This document shows, in pieces, positions 24,386-35,421 of a DNA stretch of 64,000 bases. The notes under the pieces were generated by a model. The model did no database searches and was not told the DNA's origin. It saw nothing but the letters and a program-made list of their open reading frames with translations. Every line of letters begins with the position of its first letter. The first letter of the stretch is position 1. Both the position numbers and the translations under genes were made by a program. The stretch is from Ambrosia x helenae (lineage: Eukaryota; Streptophyta; Magnoliopsida; Asterales; Asteraceae). The DNA is taken from the NCBI GenBank assembly GCA_030844895.1, contig CM061225.1, forward strand, positions 102,376,688-102,440,687, given 5' to 3'.

Positions 24386-25686
24386 AAGTGACCCGTCTAT
24401 GAGCATTTGAAAGTAAATGTTTTGAAGATGTTCAAAGAATATCCATAGTGTTTGAGTAATTTTTTTATTTAAAAATATATATAGTCACCTAATATGTAGT
24501 AACATCTTAATTCTTTACCAAGTAACATTTTTATTAATACAGTTATTTTATAACAAACTATTTAGTTTTTCGTTTCATATAAACATATACAATAAATGAA
24601 GTTTAAATGTTTCCTAATAATGTTAGAACCCAAAGCACCATACATTTGTCATGTTGGTTTAGTTATTTTTCTATAAGTTTAAATTTGAAAACCAAGTTAC
24701 ATCTGGATAATGGGTAAGCGAGCAACAATTTGAAAGGGACCCCACCATATCTGTGAGCGCATATGTGTCGACAAACGCCCTCGCCTAAAAACACCTCAGA
24801 CACACTCCGCACAATACGGATGTCAGTGAGTTACCCATTTTTGAGGTCACCTGCCGTTCGTGAAGTCCCCACAAACATGCATTACTGTTACTATAAATGA
24901 TATATGGGTCAAATTGTGTCCCTAGCTCTTTATTTGTATGTCCTTGTATTTTGATTATTTGATAATTCAACTGTTTGGCAATTGTCATATCATGTGCATC
25001 ATGATAGATGTCATGTCCCATTGTCTCCTTTATCGTTTATACCATTTTCAGGTTAAATTTGACTTGACATTTCTTTTATCCATGGATAAGATACTTACAA
25101 ACATATGTGTATTTTTAGATAATAATAATAATACTACTAGTCTACTACTACTGACATGTTGATTCACTAACTAAGAGTTTTTTTGGGCCAATAATGTTTG
25201 TTTCAGTAAAGACTTAAGTCACTAGGGTGGCCAACTGGCCAAGACAGGTTTAAGATTTTGGGCTATCCAAAATAGCGGCCCAAACTCATGAACCAGGGTT
25301 CGACGTGTCTGAAGTTCAAATTAATTGGTAAAAGCTTTTTTTATATAAAATATTAAAATAAAACAATATGTTAAATATGTTACGAAGGAGAATAATTTCT
25401 GACACGATCCAACGCATACATAAACATGGAATAGAAGCAAGCTTTGGGTCAGCTCAGCTGACACCGCCTGCTGCCTTGATTTTAAACATGTTAACTTAAA
25501 CACGATCAGTTTAATAAGTGGGTTGAGATATTTAATACTTCAGGTTTTTTTATTTAAAAATTAAAATCAAAGTTAATATTTATGTTTTAGAGATGAAAAA
25601 GAAGTTAAGGAGTTTGATGTTAATTGTTTATTTAGCTATTAACTTTTAGAAGTGATATTCGTTTTCCCTTCATAACCTTTTTCTAT
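24386..25686. other. Intergenic, no gene seen
   Basis: AT-rich sequence with no coding signal or repeat ends that I could support. Confidence 0.5.
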
Positions 25687-26285
25687 CTAGTGTTGTAGTG
25701 TAACAGCAACTCCCGTACCGCGATATTGTCCCGGCATGTCGTGATTTTGCATTGGTCGTAGGCAATTCCCACGTCAAAACGCGTCACGACGGGGAAGGTA
25801 TTCCACCTCTTATAAACAAGTGTTAGTTCTCCTTCCAACCGATGTGGGATCGCTACAATCCCCCCCCCCCCCCCCCCCTTAAGGAGCCTAGCGTCTTGTA
25901 ACAGCCCACTCCCGTACCGCGATTGCCCGGGCATGTCCTGATTTTGCATTGGTCGTAGGCAATTCACAAGCCAAAACGCGTCACGATAGGGAAGGTACCA
26001 CACCTCTTATAAAGAAGTGTTAGTTCTCTTTCCCAACTTATGTGGGATCGTTACAATCCACCCACCTTAAGGAGCCCAACGTCCTCGCTGGCACAACGGC
26101 CCGGCCCTGGCTCTGATACATTTGTAACAGCTCACTCCCGTACTGTGATATTGTCCGGGCATGTCCCGATTTTGCATTGATCGTAGGCAATCCTCACGCC
26201 AAAACGCGTCATGATAGGGAAGGTATCCCACCTCTTATAAAGAAGTGTTAGTTCTCCTTCCCAACCGATGTGGGATCGTTCCATG
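25687..26285. repeat. Three tandem copies of an approximately 200-235-bp repeat
   Basis: Each copy runs from TAACAGC...CTCCCGTAC through TTTTGCATTGGTCGTAGGC, AAAACGCGTCA, CACCTCTTATAAA and GTGTTAGTTCTC to GATGTGGGATCG. A run of 19 C ends copy 1 (25860-25878). The wording GCTCTGATACATTTGTAACAG before copy 3 belongs to a repeat that is common in eudicots. Confidence 0.85.
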
Positions 26286-26558
26286 TAGGCACCGGCATAA
26301 TTCTTTTATTATTATTGTCAATTTTCACAAATTCAGAATTGTATCAAGAAATTATATTTATAGTTTGTTTTAATGGATTTAAACACTCTCAACTTTCTCC
26401 ATTTGACCGGTAATACTTTCAACTAACGAAATATCCCACACCACTCCTAACTTTTAACATTAACCCTAACTCAGTTAGTTTGTTTGCTGACGTGGCCTTT
26501 TTAAGTGACGTGGCATGTTGATTTGTCAAACTATTAATGAGGTGGCATTCTTGTAATA

Positions 26559-26604
<46 letters not shown>

Positions 26605-26609
<5 letters not shown>

Positions 26610-27058
26610 GGAGAATCATTTGAGAATAATTTCAATTTGAGAAGAAAAACATTAAATACTTTAACTCATTTCATATTAATTATTCAATTAATTACTTTTA
26701 AATATTTTATCTTACACACATCAAAACTTATCTTACACATATCAAAATTCATCCTTCACATATCGAAATTGTCATACTTTTATCCTACACATATAGAAAT
26801 TATCATTAGGTTTATCCTACACATGTAGAAATTCATTCTACAAATACCGAAATTTATCCTTCACTATAAATTATCTTTGCTTTAAAGATATATATCTAAA
26901 AATGAATTATGATTTCATTTATTTAACTAGTTTATGGGAGTTACAAAAACTTAAAAAATTATTTAACATTAAGTACAACTATTAAAATGGAAAATTTATA
27001 TTGGTCTAAATTTCTTCTTTTTCTTCTTACAAGAAAACTTCTTCTCATTTGAACTCTC

Positions 27059-27062
<4 letters not shown>
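26605..27062. mobile_element. MITE inserted in a TA microsatellite
   Basis: Imperfect inverted ends TATAGGGGGAGAATCATTTG and its counterpart near 27030-27062. The interior has repeats of TTATCCTACACATA. Confidence 0.6.
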
Positions 27063-27116
<54 letters not shown>

Positions 27117-27356
27117 TTAACCCCCCCTCTCTCTCTACCACCATTTGACCACACCACCATTATTCAGCCACCGCCACCTGGACAACAACACAAACACCAC
27201 CATCCGACCACCATAGGTGACTCTCTCTCACACACCGCCTCTTTCTTTATCACCACAACCATCCAACCACCGCTATTCGACCAGAAACCATCCGATCTGA
27301 CCACCACCACAAGTCACTCTCCCAACTATCTCTTTGCCCTACTCCACCAAATGTAA

Positions 27357-27387
<31 letters not shown>

Positions 27388-27867
27388 TTTCCATATTCGG
27401 CTTCCCCATACACAGATCTGGTGTGAAGGTAGTGGTGGTGGAGGTTTGTTTGTGTTTAGATCGAGAGGTGCCACAGAATTAGAGCTTTGGCAAGTGCAAC
27501 AATGATATGGTTGGTGATGATAGTGGCTGGTGACCGGTGGGTTTCGTATGGGGTTGGTGGTTGTAGTCAGGTTTAATAGTGGTGAGGAACGATGGAGGTT
27601 ATGGTGGTCCGGTGACGGGGGCTGGAGATGAAAGTAATGGTGGTTGATGGTGATGATGGCGATAGTTGGTGTAGGTGATGGTGGTGTTTTAGAGAAAGAG
27701 AGATGGTGGTAGAGGTAATGGTGGTGGGTTTTATAAAAAAATATTTTCTTTTTTTATTTTTTTAAAATCAAATTAAAAAAAAAGATCAATGCAAATTTTC
27801 TAAAAACATTTAATGTTTTATTACACATTAGCATGTCACGTCACTTAAAAAGGCCACATCAGCAAAC

Positions 27868-28380
27868 TAGGGCTGACAATTTCAGACACGAACCCAAATA
27901 CCCGACACAAACCTACACGATTTTAACACATACATGTATAACCTTAACAGGTTTCGTGTCCTAAACAGGTAAACACGAAATATACCTGTTAATTTTCGTG
28001 TCTAAACAGGTTAAATACTTCTTTACCAGTTTAGGCATCGGTAAGACATGTTAAGGATTTTTTTTTAATATAGGTTGTGAGGGTGGAGTATTGGAGTTAT
28101 ACGTTTTTACTAAGTGGAATTCTACCTTTTTAATGCTTGATGGTACCCATTTAACGTGTCGGATTTGGAAAACATGTTCGTGTATTATCGTATTAACTTG
28201 GTATAAACAAGTATTATCGTGTCTTATCGTGTTAACTTGGTATAAACTGGTATTATTGTGTCTTATCGTGTAAACCAAATATAAACAGGTTCGTGTCATG
28301 TTCATGTATACATGTTTCGTATTTGTGTCTTAACATATTTGTGTCTTAACAGGTCGGGTATACACTATTTGGCAACCCTA
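27868..28380. mobile_element. hAT-like element nested in the fold-back
   Basis: It begins TAGGGCTGACAATTTC and ends TTGGCAACCCTA, with CAGCAAAC before and TAGCAAAC after (7 of 8 match). Removing it rejoins the right arm of the host fold-back. Confidence 0.8.
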
Positions 28381-28531
28381 TAGCAAACAAATAAACTGGG
28401 TTAGGGCTCAGTTAATTTGTGAGTGTTAGAGGAAAATATGTTGAAAGTTGGAAGTAGTGTGGGATATTTCGTTAGTTGAGAGTATTAACGGCCAAATGAC
28501 GAAAGTTGAGAGTATTTATATTCATTAAACC

Positions 28532-29148
28532 TTATAATTTTTATTTTTTGTTATCAACATTTCTACAATTGGCAATTAAAACAAAACATGATAAATGAAA
28601 ATCAAACATATATGGTAAACCCAATATCACATATGAGCAAGTTATACCTTAAAATGGTGATATTATTGAGTTATGGGCATTATAGTTACATATATTATGG
28701 GTACAAATACAATACCTTATGACAAAAACATAGAGGCTGTTTTTCAAGTCATGACATTATCTTCATCAAATATCTCCATTATATTTTCTTCTATCCTTGA
28801 TTGATTGGTATTTTCTGAATAAAAACTACCCATGATCTCCAAGCTCTCCTACTACAAAATTAAATAACATAAAAGTAAAAAAGGAAACACAAAGAGTAAA
28901 TCAAACTCATAAGCACATAAGCAAAATTAAGCATGTAAATTAATTAGTGACTATTTACATGTGCAGAAAACATGTAATACCCCGCGCGTTCTAAGGCTGA
29001 TATGTCACTTATATTTGCTCAACAAAGAATTTCATAAGTTCACTAAATTAGAATTCTAGAAACCATACATGTGTAGTTGAAAGTTGAAACACAACTTTGA
29101 ATTCTAGAAACCATCCAAAAGTAAAATCATAGATAATCTATATCTATA
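28532..29148. other. Intergenic, no gene seen
   Basis: AT-rich sequence without recognised features. Confidence 0.5.
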
Positions 29149-29770
29149 TCTATACTATGTTATAAAATATTTTCTAAGAACTTCTTAAATTTTAAGAGGT
29201 ATAAATCTAAATGCTTATGATATAACACATAATGCATAAAATAACTACTTTTTAAGGGTAAATATGTCTTTTAAACACCATATTTAATTAAAAGAAAGTC
29301 AAGAGTCATGAGATGTTTATTAAACCAAATGACATTCAATTTTATAATTACTTTAAACATATTAAATAGAAAACACATAAAAAACAATTCATGATGTTAT
29401 ATGTTTTGTTATAACCTTTTATATAGAGTTGGGTACTTTAAGAAACTTTTTATAAACTTGATCATACTATATAGAAATCGAGAAATCAATAGTGAAAGTT
29501 ATGTTTTTAATCATGAGGTAACGATTTGAATTCTGAAATTATTACGTTATATTCATACACATAAACATGCCTAATTTGATCTAAACTATATGATCATTGG
29601 ATTCAATAACCGAAGAAGATAGCTTCTGTTTATAATGAATTTCAAACAAAGGTATTCAGAAATATTCATGTAATAGTGGTTAGGTTCATAGTAGGTATGT
29701 TAGGTTTGTATGTGCTCTACAAAAGAGTTTTAGTTACAACTCGCTGCATCGCGCGGGCCAACCCACTAGT
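29149..29770 (+). mobile_element. Helitron
   Basis: The 5' end is TCTATACTATGTTATAAAA. The 3' end is CGCTGCATCGCGCGGGCC followed by AACCCACTAG and T. This is the same 3' terminus type as the element at 9918. Confidence 0.72.
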
Positions 29771-30190
29771 TATACTAATGTAAAACAAGTTTTAAAGACT
29801 AAACAATCGAACATTAGCAAAGGTGGAAATTGGATTGGAATCGACTCGAACTTTGGAAGCTTGAAACTCGAATGGAAGCTTGGAACTTAATCAATTAGAA
29901 GAAATTTGATTCCTTGTTGGATGTATATGAAATAAATCAATTGCAAGATGTATTTATATTTGATCATGTAAAGGTCTAATGGATTTGTATATTGATTTTT
30001 AAAATTAACTATCAAATATCAAATTAGTCTTCATTGGTTGGTAATGTACCCATATGGATAAATAGAATGTGTATCCCCTAAGGTAATTACGGAGAGTACG
30101 GAAATTTTTGTTTGAAACCAAAAAGATTAAACACAATTTAAGTGTATCCTCTTATCAATATTATACTTTGAATTTAAAGAGACGGACTAA

Positions 30191-31161
30191 GGCGTTGTTT
30201 GTTTTTTAAGAGGTAAAATGTCTGCAGTCTGCGGACTACATCTGCAAACATCTGCAGGAGAAGAGGTGGACCAAATGTCTGCAGTCTGCGACCACAACCC
30301 ACTATAACCATAACTCATCACAACCCACCATAACCACAGCCCACAAATATTATTATCCAAGCCAACAATCACTATCTTATCATATCATAATTGCACAAGT
30401 ATAATCTTTGTACTTTGTAGAATAATAATAGCAAAAGTATAATATTTGTAAAATCAAAACCAAACCCAAGGTCCATCGTAATTAACCACTCACAAAAATG
30501 GTGTGTGTATTTATGCAGAATGAATCACTATCTTATCATAATTAACCATTAAACCCTTAACCTCATGTCCATCGTAGTTAACCATAGATATAATCAGATA
30601 TAATCTTTGCAAAAGTATATCTTATCATAATTAACCATTCCACCAGTTTCTCTTCATCTCTCTCTAGAGATTTTGTGGGTGAAGTGGGTAAAAAAATGGT
30701 GGGTGAGTAGTGGTTTCTAGGTTTAAATATTGGGAGTTGGGGAGGGGGCGACGGGGAGGGAGGAGGGCGGCAGATGGGAGGAGGAGGAAGGAGAAGAGAA
30801 GGGGGAAGAAGAAGAAGAAGAAAGAACTGTGAAGAAGAAGAGAAGGAGGTAGGGTGTGGCGGTGGTGGTGGAGGGAGGAGGAGGTAGGGTGTGGCGGTGG
30901 TGGTGGAGGAGGAGGAGGTGGTTGGAGAAGATGTGAGAAGATAGAGGGAGGAGTTGGGAGGAGCAGATGTTAAAATAGAATGGAGAAGTGGTTGGAGAAG
31001 ATGTGAGAAGACATGGGTGCAAGTCTTCACCAAGAAGAGGTCAGAAAGAGCTTTTGGAATGAAAGATCTTTCGAAAAACAAACAGTCTGCCCGCCCCAAA
31101 CGTCTGCGCGACGCAGACAGAAGTGGTCAGAAGCACTTTTGGGAGAAAAACAAACACCACC
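30191..31161. mobile_element. Harbinger-like non-autonomous element, 971 bp
   Basis: Ends GGCGTTGTTTGTTTTT and AAAAACAAACACCACC are flanked by TAA on both sides (30188-30190, 31162-31164). CTGCAGTCTGCG motifs lie near both ends. The interior 30730-30990 is almost pure purine on the plus strand, which produces long Pro/Ser/Leu-rich open frames on the other strand that are not genes. Confidence 0.75.
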
Positions 31162-31180
31162 TAAGTTTGATCGACTGTAT

Positions 31181-31383
31181 GAGGTTGTTTGGTAGCCTCT
31201 TAATCATTCATGTCTGAATCATTCAGCATTCAGATTGTTTGTTTCAGCATCTGAATGGAATGATTAGGTGCTGAACCATTAAGCTACTAAGGGATGCTGA
31301 ATAATTCAGTTCTTAGCCATTCACAGCCTCTTAACCATTCAGACCAACTTAAAAATTAAGCACTTAATCAACCAAACAGCGTC
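31181..31383. mobile_element. Tourist-like MITE, copy 4, diverged
   Basis: GAGGTTGTTTGGTAGCCTC at the left and CTTAATCAACCAAACAGCG at the right frame the family body of CTGAATGATTCAG repeats. Confidence 0.75.
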
Positions 31384-32244
31384 TAAGATAACTTATTTTA
31401 AAAGTATAATTAGATTTTTTATAATTACCAAAAGTTTAAGTCTTCTTTATTTAGTCTTTAGGAGACTATATTATATGTAGGTACCAAGGTGGAGTGAAGT
31501 TGGGGGGAAAGAGGGAGGAAACCACGTTTTGGCTAAGATGCACACTACGTCACGCACCATTTTTTTTTTGTTTTTGTATTTTAAATGAAACTTTTATTGA
31601 AACACATCCAACAATCAAGGGTTACTTGACCACAAATATACAATACACTAAAAGAGAATGAAACTTTTATTGAAACACAACCAACCAGCTGGTCACTGGC
31701 CACAAATAATACACCAAAAGAGAATGCCCACCAATCACCCACAAAAAACATTAACTTGATACATGCTTTCCCAAAATCTAACCAAAGCAAAACATTCAAC
31801 CCAATACAAAACCCATAATCCCAACACAATCCCACCCACAAACAACGGATTTGCTCCCCATCCATTTGTACGACTTGAACTGACCCTTGACCATAATAAA
31901 TCCGAGTCCATCCTAACTATACAGCCCCGTATTTCTCTAGGTTTGACTCCTTAATACCCAAGATTAAGTTCCTTGATTTGCCACTAAATACGATGTATCC
32001 ATTTCGCACTACAACCATTCTTTTTCGATTCACTTTCCCAATAATATATTTTATTATTGTGACAACCTTTCGCCTCGACCGAATGTCGTTTGCCTTATAT
32101 ATCTTCCTGTTCTCCATCCATGTCAATAGTTAAGCTTTGACTAGTTTGATTTATACGTCACACACCATATAATAATGATCCAAAATCTCATAACAGAAAT
32201 TCAGCTATATTAATACAAACAAAAGTTTTTAACAAACAAAAACC
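31384..32244. other. Intergenic, possible gene remnants
   Basis: Two tandem-like stretches near 31580-31720 share TGAAACTTTTATTGAAACACA and TGGCCACAAATA. A minus-strand open frame at 32126-31917 has mixed composition but I do not recognise it. Confidence 0.4.
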
Positions 32245-32316
32245 GCCTCCGTAGCATAGTGGTATTGCGTTCGCTTCGTAAGCGAAAGGCCGCGAGTTCG
32301 ATCCTCGCCGGGGGCT
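32245..32316 (+). tRNA. tRNA-Thr (anticodon CGU)
   Basis: The acceptor stem GCCTCCG pairs with CGGGGGC (one G-U). The anticodon stem TTCGC/GCGAA encloses the loop TTCGTAA with anticodon CGT at 32277-32279. The T arm is GCGAG-TTCGATC-CTCGC. The A box (TAGCATAGTGG) and B box (GAGTTCGATCC) are intact, and there is no intron. A T-rich stretch just downstream can end Pol III transcription, and CAA motifs just upstream fit plant tRNA initiation sites. Confidence 0.95.
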
Positions 32317-32906
32317 TTATTAATTTTTTAATAACGAAAGTTATTATTTAAAAATTATTAGAAAGTGACTCAATCTTTATCTATTTTCTAAAGTAGAAAG
32401 AAAAAAACTGGCTTCTTTTGGGTGGCATTTTTAACCTTTTTAAGTTTATAGAAAGTGGAAGAAGTCTTGACGTCTTGTAAATCAAATTATATAACTTTTT
32501 ACTTTTCCCTTTTTTCTATTAGTATTTTATTTATTTTTTAATAATAAACGATTTATTTTTTATTTAATTTCACTTGTTTCTAATAGCTCCAATAGTTAAC
32601 TTTTATAAAATAAATTTAACTTTTGAAATTTGTGTACAAAATAAATGATTTTTTTTTTTATAATAAACTAGGTATCATACCACTCGACTACTGGTTTTGT
32701 ACAATACCGTACCAAACTGAATCTGTATTCACCGAAAATCGTTATTGACATCGATTTTCGGTTTCAATACACCGAATTTTTGTCGCGCTAGACTGGGAAT
32801 TTCACTGATTAACAATGTAACTCATAACGGATGTCTACAAAAAATTATATAAACTTGATTTCTTATACATAATTTGTACATACAATTGCTAATTAGAAAG
32901 ACCAAG
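32317..32906. other. Spacer between tRNA and kinase gene
   Basis: AT-rich. The part nearest 32906 should contain the 3' UTR of the receptor kinase. A palindrome-like CCGAAAATCG...CGATTTTCGG lies at 32733-32763. Confidence 0.5.
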
Positions 32907-34100
32907 TCAACAGTCAAAAACGTATCGAATCTGCTTCAATTTCTTTACAACTTGCTTCATCGTAGGTCTACCCGTGGCCGTTTCGGCCGTGCAAATCAAT
33001 CCCAATTGCAACAAATCCAACAACGTTGTTTCCGGCCCCGCCTCCCACATTCCGGGAGCGAAAACCTCCGACATACGTCCTTCGTGTCGGAGCATAGACG
33101 CCCACGACACAATCGTGTACCCGTTTTCCTGACTCGAAAAAGACGGGTCCAATGCCCGTTTATCCGAAATCAATTCAAGTAGCATGACACCATAGCTATA
33201 CACATCTGACCTATAAGATGCCCGACATGTCAAAGCATATTCGGGTGCCACGTATCCAAATGTCCCCGCCACCCCAGTTGTCACATGGGACTCAAACCCT
33301 TCCAGAAGACGTGACAACCCAAAATCTGACAAGTAAGCATTTAGATCATTATCTAACAAAATATTACTCGGCTTTACGTCACGGTGGATTATTCGCGGAT
33401 TACACTCGTCATGTAGGAACGCGAGCGCGACCGCCACGTTAAGCGCGATTTTGCTAACAACTTCCACGCCGGTAACACGGTTTCGTTTCAATTGAATAAA
33501 CTCTTCCAAACTTCCACCTGGAAGATAATTATACACGAGAAACATCTCGGTCGGGCTAGCGTGGTACCCGATTAACGTAATAAGATTCGGGTGTCTTATC
33601 CGCGCAAGACTACGGATTTCCGCATTAAACTGCGGAACTCCTTGACACATTTCAACCGTGAGCCGCTTCACGGCCACAATCGTACCCGGGCCTATCTCAG
33701 CCCGGTACGTCGACCCAAACCCCCCACTTCCAATACAATTACGCAAAGTAAAATTCCCGGTCGCTTGCACAAGCGTACTAAAAGTCAACGGTACGCCAAC
33801 TTCTTTAAAAATCACAAGCCGCTCGTTTCCCGTCCGTGGTGGTGACGGGCTCATTTCGATATCGATTCGAGAACTCGGTTTCGCCTTCTTCATGTATAAG
33901 TAAACAATAATCAAAACTATGAGAATTAGAACAATTAGTGCCGCTAGTAAAATAAGCATCAATTCTAACGGGGTAAAGCCCTTCCCACCCGTCGGGCCAC
34001 TGAGGAACCGACGGGGGTTTCGTTGGGGCGATACGTTATCGTTATCGCCCGAAACGAAAGAAAAGAATAACAAATTAAACACGGCAACTAGCGTGTTCAT
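32907..34100 (-). CDS. RPK2-like receptor kinase without LRR ectodomain
   Basis: A single-exon gene of 397 residues with ATG at 34098-34100. Residues 1-18 form a signal peptide, 19-43 a short Pro/Gly-rich outside segment, 44-69 a transmembrane helix, and about 118-393 a Ser/Thr kinase. Visible kinase motifs are GSGGFG (124-129), VAVKRL with K145, HRDVKPSN with D241, DFG 259-261 and APE 285-287, so it should be catalytically competent. GYHAS(x)TEMFLVYNYLPGGSLE, LDPSFSS and RPTMKQVV are typical of the RPK1/RPK2 (TOADSTOOL2) clade of LRR-XV kinases. RPK2 proteins usually have over 1000 residues with about 20 LRRs, and RPK1 about 540. Here no LRR is present. It could be a functional short receptor, a co-receptor-like kinase, or a truncated duplicate. 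Confidence 0.95.
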   Translation of the reverse strand: MNTLVAVFNLLFFSFVSGDNDNVSPQRNPRRFLSGPTGGKGFTPLELMLILLAALIVLILIVLIIVYLYMKKAKPSSRIDIEMSPSPPRTGNERLVIFKEVGVPLTFSTLVQATGNFTLRNCIGSGGFGSTYRAEIGPGTIVAVKRLTVEMCQGVPQFNAEIRSLARIRHPNLITLIGYHASPTEMFLVYNYLPGGSLEEFIQLKRNRVTGVEVVSKIALNVAVALAFLHDECNPRIIHRDVKPSNILLDNDLNAYLSDFGLSRLLEGFESHVTTGVAGTFGYVAPEYALTCRASYRSDVYSYGVMLLELISDKRALDPSFSSQENGYTIVSWASMLRHEGRMSEVFAPGMWEAGPETTLLDLLQLGLICTAETATGRPTMKQVVKKLKQIRYVFDC

Positions 34101-34522
34101 GTTCTTGATGGGTTTAAGATGTTTTCAAGAAATGAAGAGGGTTAGAAGAATTGTAATGGGTTTGATTTATTAACATTTATGTAAGGTGAGCCAATTGGAT
34201 GGATGGTCAAAGTCAAGAGTGGGGACTGGTGACACGGTGGTCAACTAGTCAACATATGGCAGCTAACGGTGGGTACACATGCATTGGCAACGTGTAAAGA
34301 ACGGTTCTTTGTCGGTGAATGAGGAGACTTTTTCGACGTTTATAGGACCGTGTGTGGTGTGTATCACTCACGTTTTACTACTATTTTTTTATGATGGTTT
34401 TTTACTTTTTTTTTTAGTATTGTTTATGTTATTTACAACAAGTTTTTCAAATATAGATGTAATGAAAGTTTCGACTTCGAAGTAATTAATTATACAATAA
34501 TGACAAATGATTAAAAAGTAGA
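34101..34522. other. Upstream region of the receptor kinase
   Basis: Presumed promoter and 5' UTR of the minus-strand kinase. No confident TATA box was assigned. Confidence 0.4.
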
Positions 34523-34539
34523 AGTGTGACTTGGAAACT

Positions 34540-34756
34540 TTTTTTTTAACGGCCAATAAATTGAAATCACTCACGGAACGGAGTATCATCGTGCCACCAA
34601 TGTTTCCACGCGATCATATTCTACCACCAAGTCACCAATTCAGGAGGAAACTCATAATTACGAGAAAACCCCCTTTGTGAGATTCGAACCCAGGACCTTA
34701 TGGCCTCTAAGCCTTATCTCACCACCAAGATGCCAATAGGCTATAATGCCTTGGGC
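34540..34756 (-). mobile_element. tRNA-derived SINE with 17-bp duplication
   Basis: It is flanked by the exact duplication AGTGTGACTTGGAAACT (34523-34539, 34757-34773). On the minus strand the head shows TAGCCTATTGGCATC as A box and GGGTTCGAATCTC as B box. The tail is TTGGCCGTT plus A run. Confidence 0.92.
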
Positions 34757-35029
34757 AGTGTGACTTGGAAACTAAAATGTATTCTTGAGAAAATTGCAAA
34801 AATAATAATAATTTTCTAAGCAAGGTTGCCAAACTATAGAACAAAGGAGTGAGTGAACTTATAATAGTTTGAAGTGGATGTGGATAACATAACAACACAA
34901 TTTGTTGTGAACTTATCAAGTGCATGATACCATTCATACCCATAAACCCGTAATACAAGTACATGTGTACAATTGGCAACAGGCTACGATCAAAACAAGA
35001 GGCTGCGACGAAGAAGATCAAGATATGGA

Positions 35030-35203
35030 CAGTGGTGGACCTATATACATCTTAAAGGGGACGGGTGCCCCTTAAAATTAAAAATTAGTATAATTTGTAG
35101 GTAAAAATCATGATCTAGTTCGATTAAACTAGGTAAAAATCCTTAAAAGTTCGATTGAACTCTTCGATCGTCCCTAAGAAAATAAGTACTAGGTCCGTCA
35201 CTT
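35030..35203. mobile_element. hAT-like MITE (CAGTGGTGGACCTA)
   Basis: Ends CAGTGGTGGACCTA and TAGGTCCGTCACTT are flanked by the exact duplication GATATGGA (35022-35029, 35204-35211). Confidence 0.9.
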
Positions 35204-35332
35204 GATATGGAGTGTGGTAAGATTTAGTTCACATGTGAATTTATGTCGTAAGATGTTAAACTAAATAGTAGTACAAATATATATATTTTAATAAATTAAT
35301 TAGTAAATAGTTTGTTAAATAATTAAAATGAA

Positions 35333-35405
35333 TTGGCGTGCGCAGTCCTTTCACTGAGGCCCGCGCCGTTGTTTTTTGAATGAAGTTTAGCTTTCAAAAA
35401 AAAAA
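35333..35405 (+). mobile_element. Short retroposed fragment with A tail
   Basis: A 73-base insert beginning TTGGCGTGCGCAG and ending in an A run is flanked by the 16-bp duplication AAATAATTAAAATGAA (35317-35332, 35406-35421). Confidence 0.75.
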
Positions 35406-35421
35406 AAATAATTAAAATGAA

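Larger units (their letters stand above)
26367..28531. mobile_element. Long fold-back element, about 2.2 kb
   Basis: The left arm (26367 to about 26545) and right arm (27828-28531, interrupted) are inverted copies. AACTAACGAAATATCCCACA and the TGACGTGGC/GCCACATCA segments are shared. Two younger elements lie inside (26605-27062 and 27868-28380), together with GA, TA and CT microsatellites at 26567-26605, 27062-27112 and 27357-27384. Confidence 0.7.

Noticed and set aside
30578..31099. Long Pro/Ser/Leu-rich open frames on the minus strand
   Set aside because: They come from the almost pure purine interior of the non-autonomous element 30191-31161; several frames are open at once and no motif is present.
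31581..32126. Two minus-strand frames
   Set aside because: The composition is not clearly coding and no family was recognised; left as spacer.
33218..34173. Open frames on the plus strand across the receptor kinase
   Set aside because: They are antisense shadows of the well-supported kinase frame.
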